A stretch of 38,530 nucleotides of DNA from Gonium pectorale (GCA_001584585.1 LSYV01000016.1:14059-52588), one strand, 5' to 3'. Numbered from the stretch's first letter, positions 1-13,027 are shown. The notes: a model not told the origin generated them from the sequence alone. Program-made: numbers and translations.

Positions 1-773
1 ACCCGTATCGCAGAGCAGACAGCCATCCGCCGCACGGTCCACATGCCGGAACCTGCCAGCAACGTGTCCGTTGCTGCCTCGTGCTTCGTCAGACATATAC
101 AAAGCTTGAGAGCAACTGCAAGCTTGCCCTGCAGCCCCTCGGTGCGCGGCCCAGTTGCTTTGGGAAGCTAGCGCCTGCCAACTTTCACAGCTACCAGGGG
201 AGCCCTCTTCCTGCTGAATGTACAAACCCTGACTACCGGACTGGCCTCGGTTCTGCCTTCGGTGGCCGAACCACCTTTCGAGCATGAACCCATGCGGGAA
301 CCTCAGGCGGTCGCCATGGTCCCGCTCGCAATCCTCCTTACGGCGCTTTAGTGAGGGGCGCCGTAGCCACCCGCCACAACCCTATATGCGCACACAGCTC
401 CCTGAAAAGGGTCCACGGTCACAGACACGGAAGGAACTCGCCTTCCACATCGGCTTCACGTCACATGATCGCGCGTATGTACAGTGTGTAAAATGTCAAT
501 CGCGCGAGCGCAGGTCACATTCGTTCCCTTGTCCCACTGCGAGCGGCCTGACGGTCGCCGGACATGCCAGCGGAGTGCTCCCGACATGGAGCCACAACAG
601 GCTGGGACGCCTCTCCCGAAATCCTCCTTGAGTCAGGTATACGCACGCAGCACGCAGCATGAGGTGCACCGAATGTCACATGCTCGCACTGATGTAGGCG
701 ACCCAGAGTCCTCCCGGATCGAGGGTTGAGACGCGTCAACAGCACGACCCGCCGCCGCCAGGCTGCTAGGCGC
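1..773. other. 3' flank of the kinesin-II gene, no gene seen
   Basis: This stretch lies downstream of the kinesin-II stop codon and probably holds its 3' UTR. Open frames here are short and overlap on both strands, and none resembles a known protein. I found no TTACA (minus-strand TGTAA) in it, so the poly(A) site of the kinesin gene may lie beyond the left edge or use a variant signal. One plus-strand TGTAA occurs at 486-490 and could end a plus-strand gene located to the left of the window. Confidence 0.5.
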
Positions 774-3700
774 TTACTTCGCCTTGCTGCGGAGGCGCGG
801 GTCCACCGTGTCCTTGACCAGACCCTTGGCCTTTGGCAGCGCCGACTTCTTGTCGTCGTCGTCGCCCCAGTTGACCGAGTCCCGCAGCGTGCCAATGTCG
901 GTCGGGTCCTTGCCGCCAGGCCTGCAAAGGATACGGGAAATACACACGCGGTGGCGGGAGGTAAGGGGAAGCCACAGCGATGGTGGTCATAATGCAGACG
1001 CAGCAGCAAAGCGCTGCCGCCCGGGCACTTCATGTGTCAGGTGTTAGAAAGCAGGTTCTGCCATGCTACACACACCTGTTGCCAGCCCTTCCCCGAGGCC
1101 GCATGAGTCCCATAACTGAGCCCCAACTCACTTGCCGGCCAAGCCGCGGCGCGCGGCGCTGCCCGGGGGTCGCATGGCGGAGCTGGCGGGGCGGACCTTG
1201 CTCGACGTCCCTGGCCGGCCAGCGCTGTTGCCCGCGCCCGCCTCCTCGAACTGCGCGTAGCTGCGGAGCGAGAGGGCAAAGAGGGCCCGAGCATGTTTGA
1301 ACGCCGACACAACAGCGCGACCGCGTCTGCAGGTGGCTTGCAGTCATCACGGCTTTTGACTGCTGTTAACTCTAGCAGCGTCTTTTAGGGCACATCCAGC
1401 ACGAAATGAAAACCCAAGACAAGCAGCCAGCACAAGCGTAACCACAAGACTTCAATTACAGAGATCCGTGCATACGGTACCTGAAGAAGCAGTTCTTTAG
1501 CCGCTCGTTCTCGGTGCTGTCCTGCGGGTGCTCCTTGTCGTGCTCCTGCGCCGCCAGCTCCTGGTTGGTGCGGACGGCATTGCCTGCGGCCAAGAGCGGT
1601 TGAGAAACTGGGTTGGGAAATCACGCCAGGTGCGAGCTTGCACGGCTGTTGAGACCGGCCCCACACAGCATTGCGCCGACGTAATACCGGTAAGCCCTGA
1701 CGGGCTCGCAGCGCGGTGTTAATGGAACGCCACACAATTAAACCCTCCCGAGTATGCCGTGCCATCAAGCACAGAGCCATCCCGTGGGCGACCCACCGGC
1801 CCCACACGCACGCGTGCTCACCAGCGTATCCGATACAGTCGATGGACCAGGTGCTGTCGTAGTCCTGCCAGTGGCAGTGCTGCATAATCTTGTCTTGGTA
1901 GTCGGGCGGGATGAAGCAGGCGATGATCAGGTTCTTGAGCTTGATCTGCGGGGGGTGGAAGAGGGTGAGGCGACGCAAGGCAATGTCAAAAGGTTGGGGC
2001 TCAGGTATGCCGCGATGCCAACTCTTCCCGGAGGATCGAAAATGATACGTCGCAGAGCGTGGCTGCACGCGGCACTGTTGATGTCAATCAATTTACACCA
2101 TTCGCAGCCGGGGTCCTGCGGCGCCAACATGCAAGCCTGCTACAACCGCCCACAGCGTATTACCCATCCACTGCTTGCGTACGCTGTGTACTCGTCTCTC
2201 ATGCCTCCCCATGTGAGCCCACCTGCCGGCGGCCCCTCGCCCCCTCCCCTCAACAGCACTGCACCTCCCATCCTCTCGCTGTCAGGCACAGCACGGCGAC
2301 ATCGCCTCACTGCCATGATCCACGAATCCGTCATGACCTGGCGCCCGCCTGTGAGGATGCCCACCTGCTGCGTGAGAATGCGGTAGTCCTCCAGCATGCC
2401 CTCGCGCTCGCGCTGGAACTGCTCCTGAAGGTCCGTCAGCTCGCTCTTCTTGGCCTGGTACTTCTCGAACAGCTTCTTCAGCTGCCGGCTCTTGACCTGC
2501 AGAGCAATGATGTGTCGGAGCGAATTCAAACGCCATCCGTTGCGTATACGTTCAGAGATCAGCGAGTCGCGAGTCCAGAGAGTCCATCAAGGCGATCCGG
2601 CGTGCGTGCCGGCGTGCGTGAATTGTACGCTACGCACACTGCTTGTGTGAGACCCATGCTCCTTTCCGGGGCCGGGAGACTGTGAGACGCATTCAACAGG
2701 CCCCCGGGCCCTCTCCCGCAAGCCAGAAGCTGCTGCACATGGACAAGGAAGACCTGGACCCGGCCACCCACATTGATCTCCTCGTCCAGCGACGCGAACT
2801 TGGCGTCCACGTCCACCTGCGCCGCCGCCAGCTCCTCCAGCCGCCGCTTCGCTTCCTCCTCCTGGCGCTTGCGGATGGCCTAAGCGGCAGGGGCGGAAGG
2901 ACCGGGAGCAAGGGGTGCGGTAAACGCTCAAGCTGAGGTGGACGCATCGGGATGCACCTAGTGACGCGGGACTGAAGTGGCGCTGCTGTGACGCGCGCAT
3001 GCATATAAAACCACTCCGTAGGTCGTCAATAGGAGCTTCTCTGGGAACAACACCCATTTGGGAACACTACCCCGTCAACGGGTCATTCAATGCGCAACCC
3101 ACCGCTTCTCGCTTGATGTCCTCGCTGCGCTGCTTCAGCTCGTCCACCTTTTCGAGCATGTTGACGCCGCCAACCACGATCTGGATTGGGTAGTTGCCAG
3201 GGTACAGGATACCGTGTTACACAGTACTTCATCAACATTTACCATAGCACAAGGCGTCGGCATGGCGTCAGTTTCAGGAGGGCCGTTCTCCAGACTGAAA
3301 GCATCGAGCTTGTTCCACCTCCGTCGCGGACAGTGGCGGACGCCGACTTGTGCTCGGCGTGCTAGCTGCGCCCATCGCACCACCCACCTTGCCCTCCATC
3401 TCCTTGATGCGCAGCTCCAGCTCCTCCTTCTCTTTCTTCTCCTTCTCGATGGCCGCCGCAATGGCGCGCGCCTCCTCCGCCTGCTTCTTCAGGGCCTCAC
3501 GAGCGGCCTTCTTCTGCGCCTCGGTCTTGTTCTGGTCGTCAATGATGGCCTGTCGGGGAGTTAAACAACGGAAACCGAGTTGCATATCGTGCAGAAGTTG
3601 TTGCGAATCACAGCGGGCGGGACAACGGATGACTCAAAAGAAGCGCGCGGGCGACCCGAGGGCAGAACGAGACGGCTACGCGCTACATCGCATCCATGAG

Positions 3701-6700
3701 TGTGAGAGAGTAGCGACTTGGCCAGCCCGGCCGACGGGGCGGCCCCCGCCTACCTGCAGCTGCGCAGCGGCGGCCTTCTCCGCCTCCTCACGCGCCTTGT
3801 CGAGCGCCTCCGTGGTCATGTCGGTCTGCAGCTTGGCCTCGAGCTCGGCGCGCATCTGCGCCTTGATGGCGTCAACGTCGGGGTCCACCTGCGGGCGGAG
3901 CAGGGCGGCGGTTCAATGGGTCCGTTGCAAGTCCAGGGAACCGGGAGCGTGACTCTTATGCCGGGCTATCGTGAGTCCGTGCCATGCCTTGCAGTTTTTA
4001 CTGGCGCGGAGGGAAAGAGAGGGAGCAATATGCATGCTGATGGGGGCAGAGTACATTGCAACCGGAAAGGGACAATGAATTGTGAAGATAGGGACCCCTG
4101 CCTGCCGCATGAACACCCAATCTCACCTCGACAGTGCGCTCGACGATCTTCTGCGTGGGGCTGCCGGATGCCGCAGCGACCGGCACTGAAGCAGGGACGC
4201 CGGAACTGCCGCCTTGGCGCAGCTGTGCACGGGAGCGAAGTAGCGGATTGGCACGCGCGGGATGGCGCTTCAGAAGCGGATGTGTACAGGAAGATCCACC
4301 CCTCGAATGACTTGATGGGAGCACGCCCCGGAGACGATGTGGAGACGCTCCCCGAAACACAGACATGAGGAGGCGTACTGAGACACACGATGGCAACAGC
4401 AAGTCTAGGTGTTCCGGGCTCGCGCGGCTATGCCGCAAGATTGCAAGTCTCAACAAACTTTCACACTTCACCCACCGCAAGTTGCTCCTTGAGCTTCTTG
4501 ATCTCCTCCTGGAACTGCCGGAGCATCGCGTCCTTCGGGTCCTCGTTGATCTTGGGCTGTGGGCCCAAATCCCATCGCAAAGGGAAGCTTCATGCGTCAG
4601 CTGCACGGTAATACCGACACCCGTACCACCGGCGTGGTCATTGCCCCGTGCGTCAAACGATTGCCACGAACACAAGGTCCATCTCCCTCACCGCGCCTGC
4701 GCTCCATACCCGCCTCAGGCGCACATGCGACAAGCCAGAGATCACTAACCCCTGTCGCGCACGCACCTTGTTCTGGATGTTCTTGGCGCGGTTGGCGTAA
4801 CGCAGCGTGGACATGGTCTCATCGTAGTTCCAGTCCGCGGGGCCAATGTTGGCGACCATGACCGTCTTGGTGTTGCCGCCCAGCGAGTCCTGGGGAAAGG
4901 AAAGCAAGGGGAGGCGCGAGGGAGGGCCATCAGCGCAAACGTATTTGTCGCGTTCACCACACTGGGAGGCGGGCTCAAACTCAGAGCTTTGCGTGGATTC
5001 TCTAGGAGGCCCTTGGATCCCTCCAGTCAGAGTCATGTGGTACCCTACCAGCCAGCTGCTTCAGACCGTGCCGTGCTGCTTCAATCGGCCCAGCGCGTCT
5101 ACTTCTATCGACCCAGCGCGTCCCCACCTGCAGCAGGCGGGTGAGCTTGGAGTCGCGGTAGGGAATGTGGCCGCTCTTGCCGTCCACCAGCGCCGAGATC
5201 ACGTTGCCCAGCGCCGTCAGTGACAGGTTGATCTTGATGCCCTCCTTCAGGCGGTCGCCTGGAGGGTTAGGAGGCGGGTAAGCCGCCGAGGCAATGACAT
5301 GGCGAGCAGCCAGAGCTACAGAACAGCCATTGCCAAGAAACCCTGAAGTCGCAAATGCACGTCAAACGGATGCACGAGCCTCGCATGCAGGCGTATGGGG
5401 CAGCGCCCCCCTCTGTCTGCGTGATCAAGCTTGGGATAAAGACACAAACATGCAGGCGAAGGCGGGCCCCGCCTCATCACCAGGGCCAGGTGCTGCATGG
5501 CAGAGTAGGAAAGGCCCACGCTTTGGGGGCCCGCTCACACGCTCGAACCCACAGGAAAAGGCATCGCAGGAAAGGGCCTCTCAGGAAAGGCGCTGCACCC
5601 ACCTGTGGCGCCAGTCTTGTCCTGGCGCTCGCTACCAGCAAGATCCACCAGGTTGAGCTTGCCCACACGCACGTGGTTGTTGTCCCCGCCCTTGGCACCT
5701 GCGAGGCAGTGAGGCGGGCGTAGCCTATGAGCCGCAGCTCAGAAAGGATGGCGCAGTAATAGACGTGTATATATACTGGCATGTGCTAGCCTGCAACGAT
5801 TTGGCTAGTATAAGGAGCTTGACGGGCTACGCAAGCTCTCCGGCTAGACACCAGCCACAATGTCCGTCCGCCCACCTGGCTTGGGGGCCTTGTCGGCGGC
5901 TCCCTCCAGCTTCTCAATGCACTCAATGGTGATGGTGAAGATGGAATGCGAGCGAGACGAGTCCTGGTTCATCAGCGTGGCGCCCACCTGGCGGTTGTCT
6001 TTGCCGGCCTGTAAGGGGTCGGCGATGGTAACGGTGAGTCTGGGCCGGTCAGCGGAGCCTCTCGCACAGAGGCGACACCATGCCCTCTTTTGACACGCCT
6101 GCCCCTTGACACGGGGTGTGATTGGAGCGGACGCAGCCGCACTGGCGGCCGAGTGCGTTATGGACGAGTACGGAATGGCTTCGTTTGCGAGCTACGCCAT
6201 GGGTTGGGCGTCGCTCGCGCCCTGGCGGAGGTAACCCCTGGTGTGCTTTCGACATATGTAGGGTACGATCAAGCCGCTTTCTGGTGCAGCTGCCGTAGTC
6301 ATGGAAACCCGCTGCTGCCGCTTGCCCGACTCCACGGCACGGTGCAGGGAGGCAGAAGCCGAGGTTGCGGCAAGATTTGCACGCTGTCATAGCTGCCAGT
6401 GCGGCGGCGCACCTTGAGGACCTTGTTCATCTCCTCGTAGTTTTTGCACACGAACTGCGACAGGTCCTTGACGTACACGCCGCGGTCGGGGCTCTCCTTG
6501 AGCTCCATCTTCTTGGAGTGATCCTTGCCCAGAAGGTCGCGCACCTGACACCATCAGATATGGCCAGCAAGCGAAGTCGAGGGGTCAGATACGCATGGCT
6601 GTAAGCTCGCATTCCCCCATGGTGGGGAGTGGCCTGCAGCAGCTACGTCAGGAGGAAGCGCGCAGACCCGGTGTTGGGGCGCGGGCACAAGGCCTCCTGA

Positions 6701-8019
6701 AATGGCTAGCTGAATCCGCATGTCCGCAGTTGGCCTCACCTCCTCGTTGTAAATTTCGAGGTAGCTGGAGCGGACCAGGAATTCCTTGGTGCCGCCTGCA
6801 AGACGGGTGCACAGAGTGAGCGCGATTGTGACGCCGTGCAGCTCTGCCCCTGCCCTCCCCATGCCCTTCTGGATGCCCCTGACACAAATCGTTGCCCTGC
6901 CCTTGCGGCCAGTCTCATGCCCGGCCCCAGCAACCAGACACGCGGGAATGGATTCCACGCTGACAGTCGTGGGACGAAAGCACGCGGGCTCCACGCCGGC
7001 GAAAGTATGCGGTATAATCCTCACTCACTGTCGCGGGCGATGATCTCGAACACGTAGCGGAAGGTATTTGGGATCAGGCCACGGAGCTCAGGCGGGTCGT
7101 CCTTGCCCTCCATGGTGTGGGACTTGCCCGTGCCCGTCTGTCCGTACGCAAAGATGGTGCCTGTGTGGCCATACGTGGGCGAGAGCCGGTTGGGAAGGGA
7201 CGACAGCCACGTCACACAAGCACGTCTATGCATTCTTCTTATACATGATTGCGTGCGATGGTGCCCGCGGGCGCGGCCGCGCCCGCGCCTACGGCGTGAC
7301 TCTGGGATGACGGCAAGCTCGCGAACCCCTAGCCATGCAGGCCAGCGTAGCGGACCCGTCCTGTAACCCGTAACCCTGCCGCTGCGTCTTACCGTTATAG
7401 CCCTCAATACACGAGTCAATCAATGGGCGGGCCGTGATGTCAAAGACATCTCGCTGCTGGCAAGTCCAGTCGTACACCTGTATGCACAGTCACGTTAAGT
7501 CAGAAGCTGGAGCATTTAAATGAAGCGCGGTCCTCCCGAAAGTCTCCCTGATGGCCCAAACCTATGCACGCCAGCCGAAAAGGGTTTGCGTGCCGGGAGT
7601 CCTCGGTATCCGCAACGTCCAAGATTGCACCCCGAAGGGGACATGCGCACGGGACGTCACCGTGCCCGCTGATGCAGACCATGCATGGTAATTACCTGAT
7701 CGAAGGTGAACGCCTTGGGGGGCTCGCTGGCGTCCGCTTTCGGGTTGCGGACCTGTAGTGGGGCAGCAGGCTCGGGCGCATGCCGGGCGCGGGGACGTGG
7801 GTTCGCACAACCGCTCGCACCTTAACCTGGCCCGCGTCCACGTCCATATCCACAATACGCTCTCGGCCATCCTGCTTCTCCTTCGAGTTCAGGGGCCGGC
7901 AGCGGACGACCACCTGCACGCGCGAGCAGCCCAGCACTCCCTCAGCCGCTCTCGCCTGATCTGCGTTGCTGAGCTGCTCTTGGATAGCAACACACCTTGA
8001 CCGACTCCGCGCTCGACAT
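774..8019 (-). CDS. FLA10: Kinesin-II motor subunit, FLA10-type (anterograde intraflagellar transport)
   Basis: Plus-end-directed motor subunit of heterotrimeric kinesin-II, which carries intraflagellar transport trains to the ciliary tip. Exons 5'->3': 8019-7996, 7913-7821, 7752-7696, 7477-7393, 7160-7029, 6795-6740, 6544-6413, 6008-5876, 5698-5603, 5258-5128, 4889-4767, 4556-4476, 4222-4127, 3888-3754, 3549-3388, 3180-3103, 2879-2772, 2496-2365, 1945-1822, 1583-1481, 1260-1132, 921-774. The coding sum is 2358 nt (785 aa), almost exactly the 786 aa I recall for Chlamydomonas FLA10. Motor domain about 9-354: P-loop GQTGTGKS 93-100, switch I NQDSSRSH 207-214, switch II DLAGSE 256-261, [10 protein letters not shown] 300-309. 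A charged, coiled-coil-forming stalk follows to about 618, then a globular tail ending in an acidic DDDDKK patch and a basic C-terminus. The start MSSAESVK is the only ATG that feeds in frame into the VVVRCRPLN strand. All 21 junctions are in phase and no residue is obviously missing. The partner subunit FLA8 is the main alternative identity; length and sequence favour FLA10. Confidence 0.93.
7266..7287. repeat. 22-bp perfect GC palindrome in kinesin intron 4
   Basis: A fully self-complementary, all-G/C 22-mer centred on GGCC between 7276 and 7277. It lies inside intron 4 of the kinesin-II gene (7161-7392), away from the splice sites. It can form a cruciform or a strong RNA hairpin. No function is evident; chance in GC-rich DNA is possible. 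Confidence 0.7.
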
Positions 8020-8624
8020 TCTCTCCGCTGTGCTCCTTGCGGAAGGGCTTAGACGTTCACGGAGCTGCCTATCTTCCCGGTCCCTTGTGAAAGCTTAACT
8101 TAATGCCTAAAACTATTTGTGCAATTTGTGGCAAGAGCGGGGCCTAGGGACACAACTACGAGTGTGTTTCGCCCGCGGCTCAAGCCGAGCTGAAATTCAT
8201 GAAGCAAGGGGTTACAGGTATTGTCTATGAACTACTGAAAGCTCCTATTGACTGCTTTCTACTCGAGAGGCAGGAGGCGTGGGACGACAAACCCGGCATA
8301 GCACGGCAAAACGCAACGAAAACGCTTCTATAATATAATAGACGGCAGATATACTGTACATTGCGCCTTAACTGAACCTTACAAACAAGTGCAACATCGT
8401 GCACACGCTGTTGAACTTTAGACCCTGTGAATTGCGGACACATAACAGCATGGTGCTGATGTAGCGGCTGGCCGGTTAGGGGCCTCTTTCATAGCAAGCC
8501 GACGGTTCACAGCTCTATCGCCTCCGGCTGCCCGATAATACGCGTGGCCGTCTAACGCAGCTGAAATTGGGCAGCAAGTTCCATCTCAGAGGATCGGCAT
8601 GTATTCGTGCCTCGACGGGCGCAC
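8020..8624. promoter_or_regulatory. Shared divergent promoter region, kinesin-II / TPR gene
   Basis: 605 bp separate the two divergent start codons, so both 5' UTRs and promoters must lie here. The DNA is clearly less GC-rich than the flanking exons. An AT-rich TATA-like run (8328-8340, TATAATATAATA) is about 290 nt upstream of the TPR start. I see no convincing coding exon and no clear match to the tubulin-promoter box known from flagellar genes. Confidence 0.5.
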
Positions 8625-11600
8625 ATGCCCACCATGAGCCTCACGCTTGACGCGGCTGAGGCTGCGTTTCTGGAAGCTGTGCTCACGGGCATAGATGTGA
8701 GCGCCGCGGATGCTGGTGTGGCATGGGCAGCCCCGCAGCCTGTCTCCGACGGGCTTGGGCTGCCTCCGGGGCCGCGTTGCCCGTCCGTCAGCGCAGGCAG
8801 CCCATTAGCATCTTGCGGAGCCTCGCCAATCGTGGTCGTAAATGGCAAGCACGAGATACCGTCCTTTATTCGCGGCACGTCATCCGATAGCAGGCTGCAC
8901 GCAGGCGGGGCCTGCCCATCACATCTTCCGCCGGCACAGGAACTGCTGAGCTTGGGCACCCGGCCATGCAGCAGCGGCTCCCACGCACGCCCATCAAGGG
9001 CCCTCGCCCCAGTAGCTCACCGGAAGCCTCCCCAAGACCGCCCCACCGCTGTCCCCGCAGCTGTGTCTCGTCAGCTGAGCGGTGGGGGCGCTGTCCAGCG
9101 GCACCCCGAGGCGACCGGCCTCGGGCCCCAACCCAGGGGCCCCCGCCCGCTCAGCCCGACCCGGACCTTCAGCGCCAACAGCGGCTCCAGCTGTGGTGCC
9201 TGCAGCGTGACCAGCCGAGTAACCAGCAGCGCCGCCAGCGCGAGCACGGCCGGCAGCGGCGGCGGCGGGGTGGTGCGGGGCAGCATCGGAGGCAACGGCA
9301 CGCGCCGGGCGTATGCCCCCCCAGCGCCGCCCTCCTCCCGCTTGGACGCTGGCGCTGGCATCGCAGCTGTGGCTGGTACCGAGCCCGCCACCGCCACAGT
9401 GGGGCCGTCCTCCAGCCGGGCAGCTCACCCACTGCGCCGGGCACGGGAGCTGTTGCGGCAGGCGTTGGTTGTGGAGGGGGAGTTGGCGCAGCTGCTGGCG
9501 GTGCACCGCCAGCCGCCGCAGCCGCCACCGATGCCAACATCGCCGCCGCTGGACGCGGTAGGGAGCCCGCGCGGGCGGAACGTCCGGTCTCCTCCGCACC
9601 CATACAGCCCTGCCAGCCATTCGTCGTTTGTGTCCACACAGTCGCCGCCGCGTACAACCCGGCAAGGCTGGACGCTGGCAGCGGCGGCGGGCGCGGCAGC
9701 TCCCCCGTCCCAGTGCGCAGCGCCCTCGCCCACTCGCCGCGCACAGGAGTCCCTGGAGTCTCTGGCCCGGCGGCTGTGCGCCGCCTACAACAGCAGCGCC
9801 GTGGCGCTTCTGGAGGCGGGTCTTGGTGCGGAGGCGCGGGAGCAGCTGGACAAGGCGGAGCTTCTGGCTGGGCCCGGGGGGCCTCTGGAGGGCTTCCCGG
9901 CGGCGCAGCGGGAGCTTCAGGTGCGGTGCTGACGCTGCAGTCGGGGCCGGTGGGCTGGCCGCTGTGTTGCCGGGGGCCCGTGTCCTCAAGCCTAAGCATG
10001 AAGATGCGTGGGCGCCTGCACTGCGGACACGACTCTGCTACGCGAGAGGCAAATGCTTGCCGGAATGAAATTCTGCGCCTGGGCGAAGCTCGGGGTGTGT
10101 TGTACGGAACAGCACGCGGGCCACGTCGTGACGCCGGGGCCAGTGGGCCGCGATGCCTTGCCCTTGCGCTGCGAGCAATCCTTGCCGTACGCAATGGCAA
10201 ACGTGTTCGGTATCTTCTCTCGTGCAGGCTACAGTGCATAACAACTGGGCCTGCTACTACCGGAGGCTGCAGCAGCCTGAGACAGCGCTGTACCACCTGC
10301 GGCGCGCGGAGGGGCTTGAGATGGCGGCAGCAGCGGCAGCAGCAAGAGAAGGCCGCGGAACCCGGGGGCCTGGTCATGACGGCAGAGGGCCGCTGCCCGA
10401 GGCCGGTACCGGCGGGCCTGAGCCAGTGGCCCCGGCGCAACGGGACGCGGGGCAGCGCGCGGGCCCCTCGGCTGCGACGCTGCTGAACCTGGCGGCCTGC
10501 TGCGGCAGCCTGGGACGCCACGGCGAGGCGCTGCGTTACGCGGAGCAGGCAGTGCCCGCGGCAGCGGTGGAGCTGCAGGTAAAGTATTGAATGCCGAATC
10601 CTACACTGTGACTGGTTGGATAACGCGTTCCACCGGCCGTATTTGCATGGCAACGACCGCCGTGCTGCGTCGCTGTTATTCAGCAGTCGGCTATGTCTTT
10701 TGTTAGGGTTGCATAATCCTTTCCAGCAGGTTTGCGCTGGTGCGCATGGTCTCTTGCACGTATATTGGTAAGATGGACACCGGGACCGAATCAGTTACCA
10801 CTCGCCGCTGACCCTCAGGTCACCCAGCCGGAGCTGGAGGCTGCACTGCTGGAGGGCTTGACGCAGACGCAGCTGGGCGAAGCGCTTCCGCAGCTGCGGC
10901 GAGCAGAGCCTGGCGCGTGCTCTCAGATGGCCATGGCGTATTACAATCGGGCCGTGGAGCAGGTGCGAGAGGACAGTGCAGCGTAGCGGCCTTAAGTTGC
11001 AGGTGGAGGACAGTGCTCGTCCCGTGGTGTGACCCTTGGTTTGGGATGCTCGGGGGCAGCAGCGGCAGGCAAACCGAGGAGCGTCGTGTGCTCGTGTGAG
11101 CAGACTCATACGATAGTCAAGCAGGATGCCAGGGAATGAATGGAAGGGCCTCCAAGCGATAGGGATTTATACGGGCATGCGGGATGTCGCCCTGTATTAC
11201 GGTACGTCCTTGACCTGCCACAGGAGCATATGCAACAATGGCAGCAGGCGTTGCACTCGTACCGACTGGCCCTGGCTGCTGCGACTCGCCTGGTCGGCCG
11301 GGGAGCGGAGCTGACCCTGACAATGCAGCAGTCAGCGGAGGTGAGAGTCTTCCGGTCCTGTCAAGCCTTCACAGCCCGATAACAGGATTTGGTCCTGATT
11401 GCTTACTATCTTTTTTATTCGCCACATAGCAAAGGTTGTCCTCTGGGAGTTGACCGCCATGCATTCCTATCTGCCATGCTACTGGGCGCCCCAGGCCTTC
11501 AAGGCCCGCCTTCGGCGGCTCGAGCGGCAGGGCAAGGCATGCGACAGCCCCGCGCGGAACAGCCCGACGCGCGCCAGTCCCATACGCGGGGGCGGCAGCA

Positions 11601-12526
11601 GCGCCCGGAGGAGCAGCGGCGGCGGCGGTGGCGCTGGTGGGCCGGCCCAGCTGCACACGCCTCGCCGGCTGCGAGCCACCAACTCAGCGGGGACGGCGGC
11701 GACGGGCGCCACGTACGCAGGACCCTGCCACGAGCGCGTGGACGGGCTTCCCGCCATACGGCGGCCGACATCCGTGCCGGCAGCGGCCGGCGGCGGTGTT
11801 ACGGGTGCGTTCCCTGTGGCTTGGGAGAAGGCGCCAGGCACTGCCGCCAGCGCGGCGCAGGGGGGTCCTGCGGCGATGCGGTCAGCTTCGCTTTGCCGGG
11901 TCCAGGGACCGTTGGTGGAGGTTTCGAACGAGGCGACGGCCTGCAGTGAGCAGCCGGCCGCGGAGACGTGTCATGCTGAGCCCTGTCCGCAGCCAGCGGC
12001 GATGGAGGCAGCGGCAGGGGCGCTTCCGGCATCCGCGTCGTGCGGGGCCCTGGACCCTTGCGGGGAGCAGAGAGCGGTACCCGCGGGGCCGGGGCCTCCT
12101 TATGTTCCACGATTACATGGTCCGCCAGTGATGACCTCGCCCGCGCAGCTTGAGCCGGCGCCTCAGGGGGATGTGTCACCAGTGGCTGCTGCTGCGCTTT
12201 CCCCAATGGATGCCAGCCCGCAAATCACTGGCGGGCACGGCAGTGCGGTTCCGGGGGTCTTCTTTGCATCAGGTGCCACCGCGGCGAGGGCGGCGGCTCT
12301 TGCTCAGGAGCGCACCGCTGCCTGCAAACAGGAGCAAGCGGAAGATTTTGGCCCCGAAGCGCTGGGAGGCCGCCGCCCGGGGCTTGGCTGCACGGATGAG
12401 AATTTATCCCGTTTCGTAGCGTCAGGCGTCAAGGATGGCAGCGATGAAGTGTCCGGGAGCGGTCCCGCTGTGGAAGTAGGGTTGGGGCACATGCTCAAGC
12501 CGAAGCGGAACGGTTTGGCTGTGTAG
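8625..12526 (+). CDS. TPR-repeat protein with long disordered arms, 999 aa
   Basis: Exons: 8625-9920, 10228-10578, 10819-10962, 11224-11340, 11435-12526. All junctions are phase 0, giving 999 aa. The start is the first ATG (MPTMSLTL); a second ATG lies three codons on. Helix-pair repeats of TPR type occupy roughly residues 385-640. Examples are VHNNWACYYRRLQQPETALY (from residue 435), a LLNLAACCGSLGRHGEALRY unit and AYYNRAVEQ-EHMQQWQQAL, the last spanning the exon 3/4 junction and confirming that splice. TPRs bind peptides and scaffold complexes; the partner is unknown. Residues 1-320 and 680-999 are Pro/Ser/Gly/Ala-rich and probably disordered. Exon 5 opens with VVLWELTAMHSYLPCYWAP, a compact conserved-looking segment. 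The gene is divergent from kinesin-II. TPR proteins with this NNWACYY/YNRAVEQE style are, from memory, common in flagellated protists, so a ciliary role is possible but only inferred. I do not recognise a named orthologue. Confidence 0.82.
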
Positions 12527-13027
12527 GATGAATCAGATAGCTGTATGTTTGTGTCAAAGTATCGGTTTCCTGGTATCCGAGTTGGCGGGGACATGCGGTG
12601 CTCCATCGGTGCTTGGTCCGGGGGTCCACGCTCTAAGTCCCCCCTTGCATAAGAATCTGATGAATTAAATGAACTGATGAAGTGAATCACATTATCCCAA
12701 TGGGACCCGCAGCGAGGGCAACCGTCCGGGCTGTGTTTGCTTGGCATTATTTACACCAAACAACTTGTTTTCGTAATGGACGCGCTGCCATCAAGTAAGT
12801 GGGACTGCAACTTAATAAATGTCATTGCTCGTCCCAAGCTCGGATTTCGGCCACAGAACTTGCCCTGTGGCGCGAACCGACATGCATTAGCCCTGCTTGA
12901 CCAGTGTGGTCTAATTTACACATCTAAGCAATTCGCTAACCGTTAGCTGCGGATCCTTGAGAGCCACGCACTTCGACGACAAATAGTCGTGTCCCTTGGC
13001 GCCTCAACTGTCGCGGTGATTGCAAGT
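12527..13027. other. 3' UTR of TPR gene and 5' flank of ABC gene
   Basis: About 500 bp between two same-strand genes, with several AT-rich stretches (for example around 12655-12680 and 12900-12930). No TGTAA occurs on the plus strand between the TPR stop and the next start; the first one falls inside exon 1 of the ABC gene. The poly(A) signal of the TPR gene is therefore a variant or was missed. No coding exon is evident. Confidence 0.4.

Noticed and set aside
8174..8190. GGCTCAAGCC resembling the flagellar tubulin-promoter box upstream of kinesin-II
   Set aside because: It differs from the box as I remember it at a core position and occurs once only. Not enough to call a regulatory site.
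8994..10653. Large minus-strand frames opposite the TPR gene (331 and 494 codons)
   Set aside because: Shadows of GC-rich, low-complexity coding on the plus strand. They run through the TPR introns without splice signals and show no recognisable domain, while the plus strand has TPR motifs and phased introns.
12989..13027. Upstream extension of the ABC protein from a GTG codon
   Set aside because: Nuclear genes of this kind start at ATG; the first in-frame ATG is at 13028 and the region before it reads like 5' UTR.
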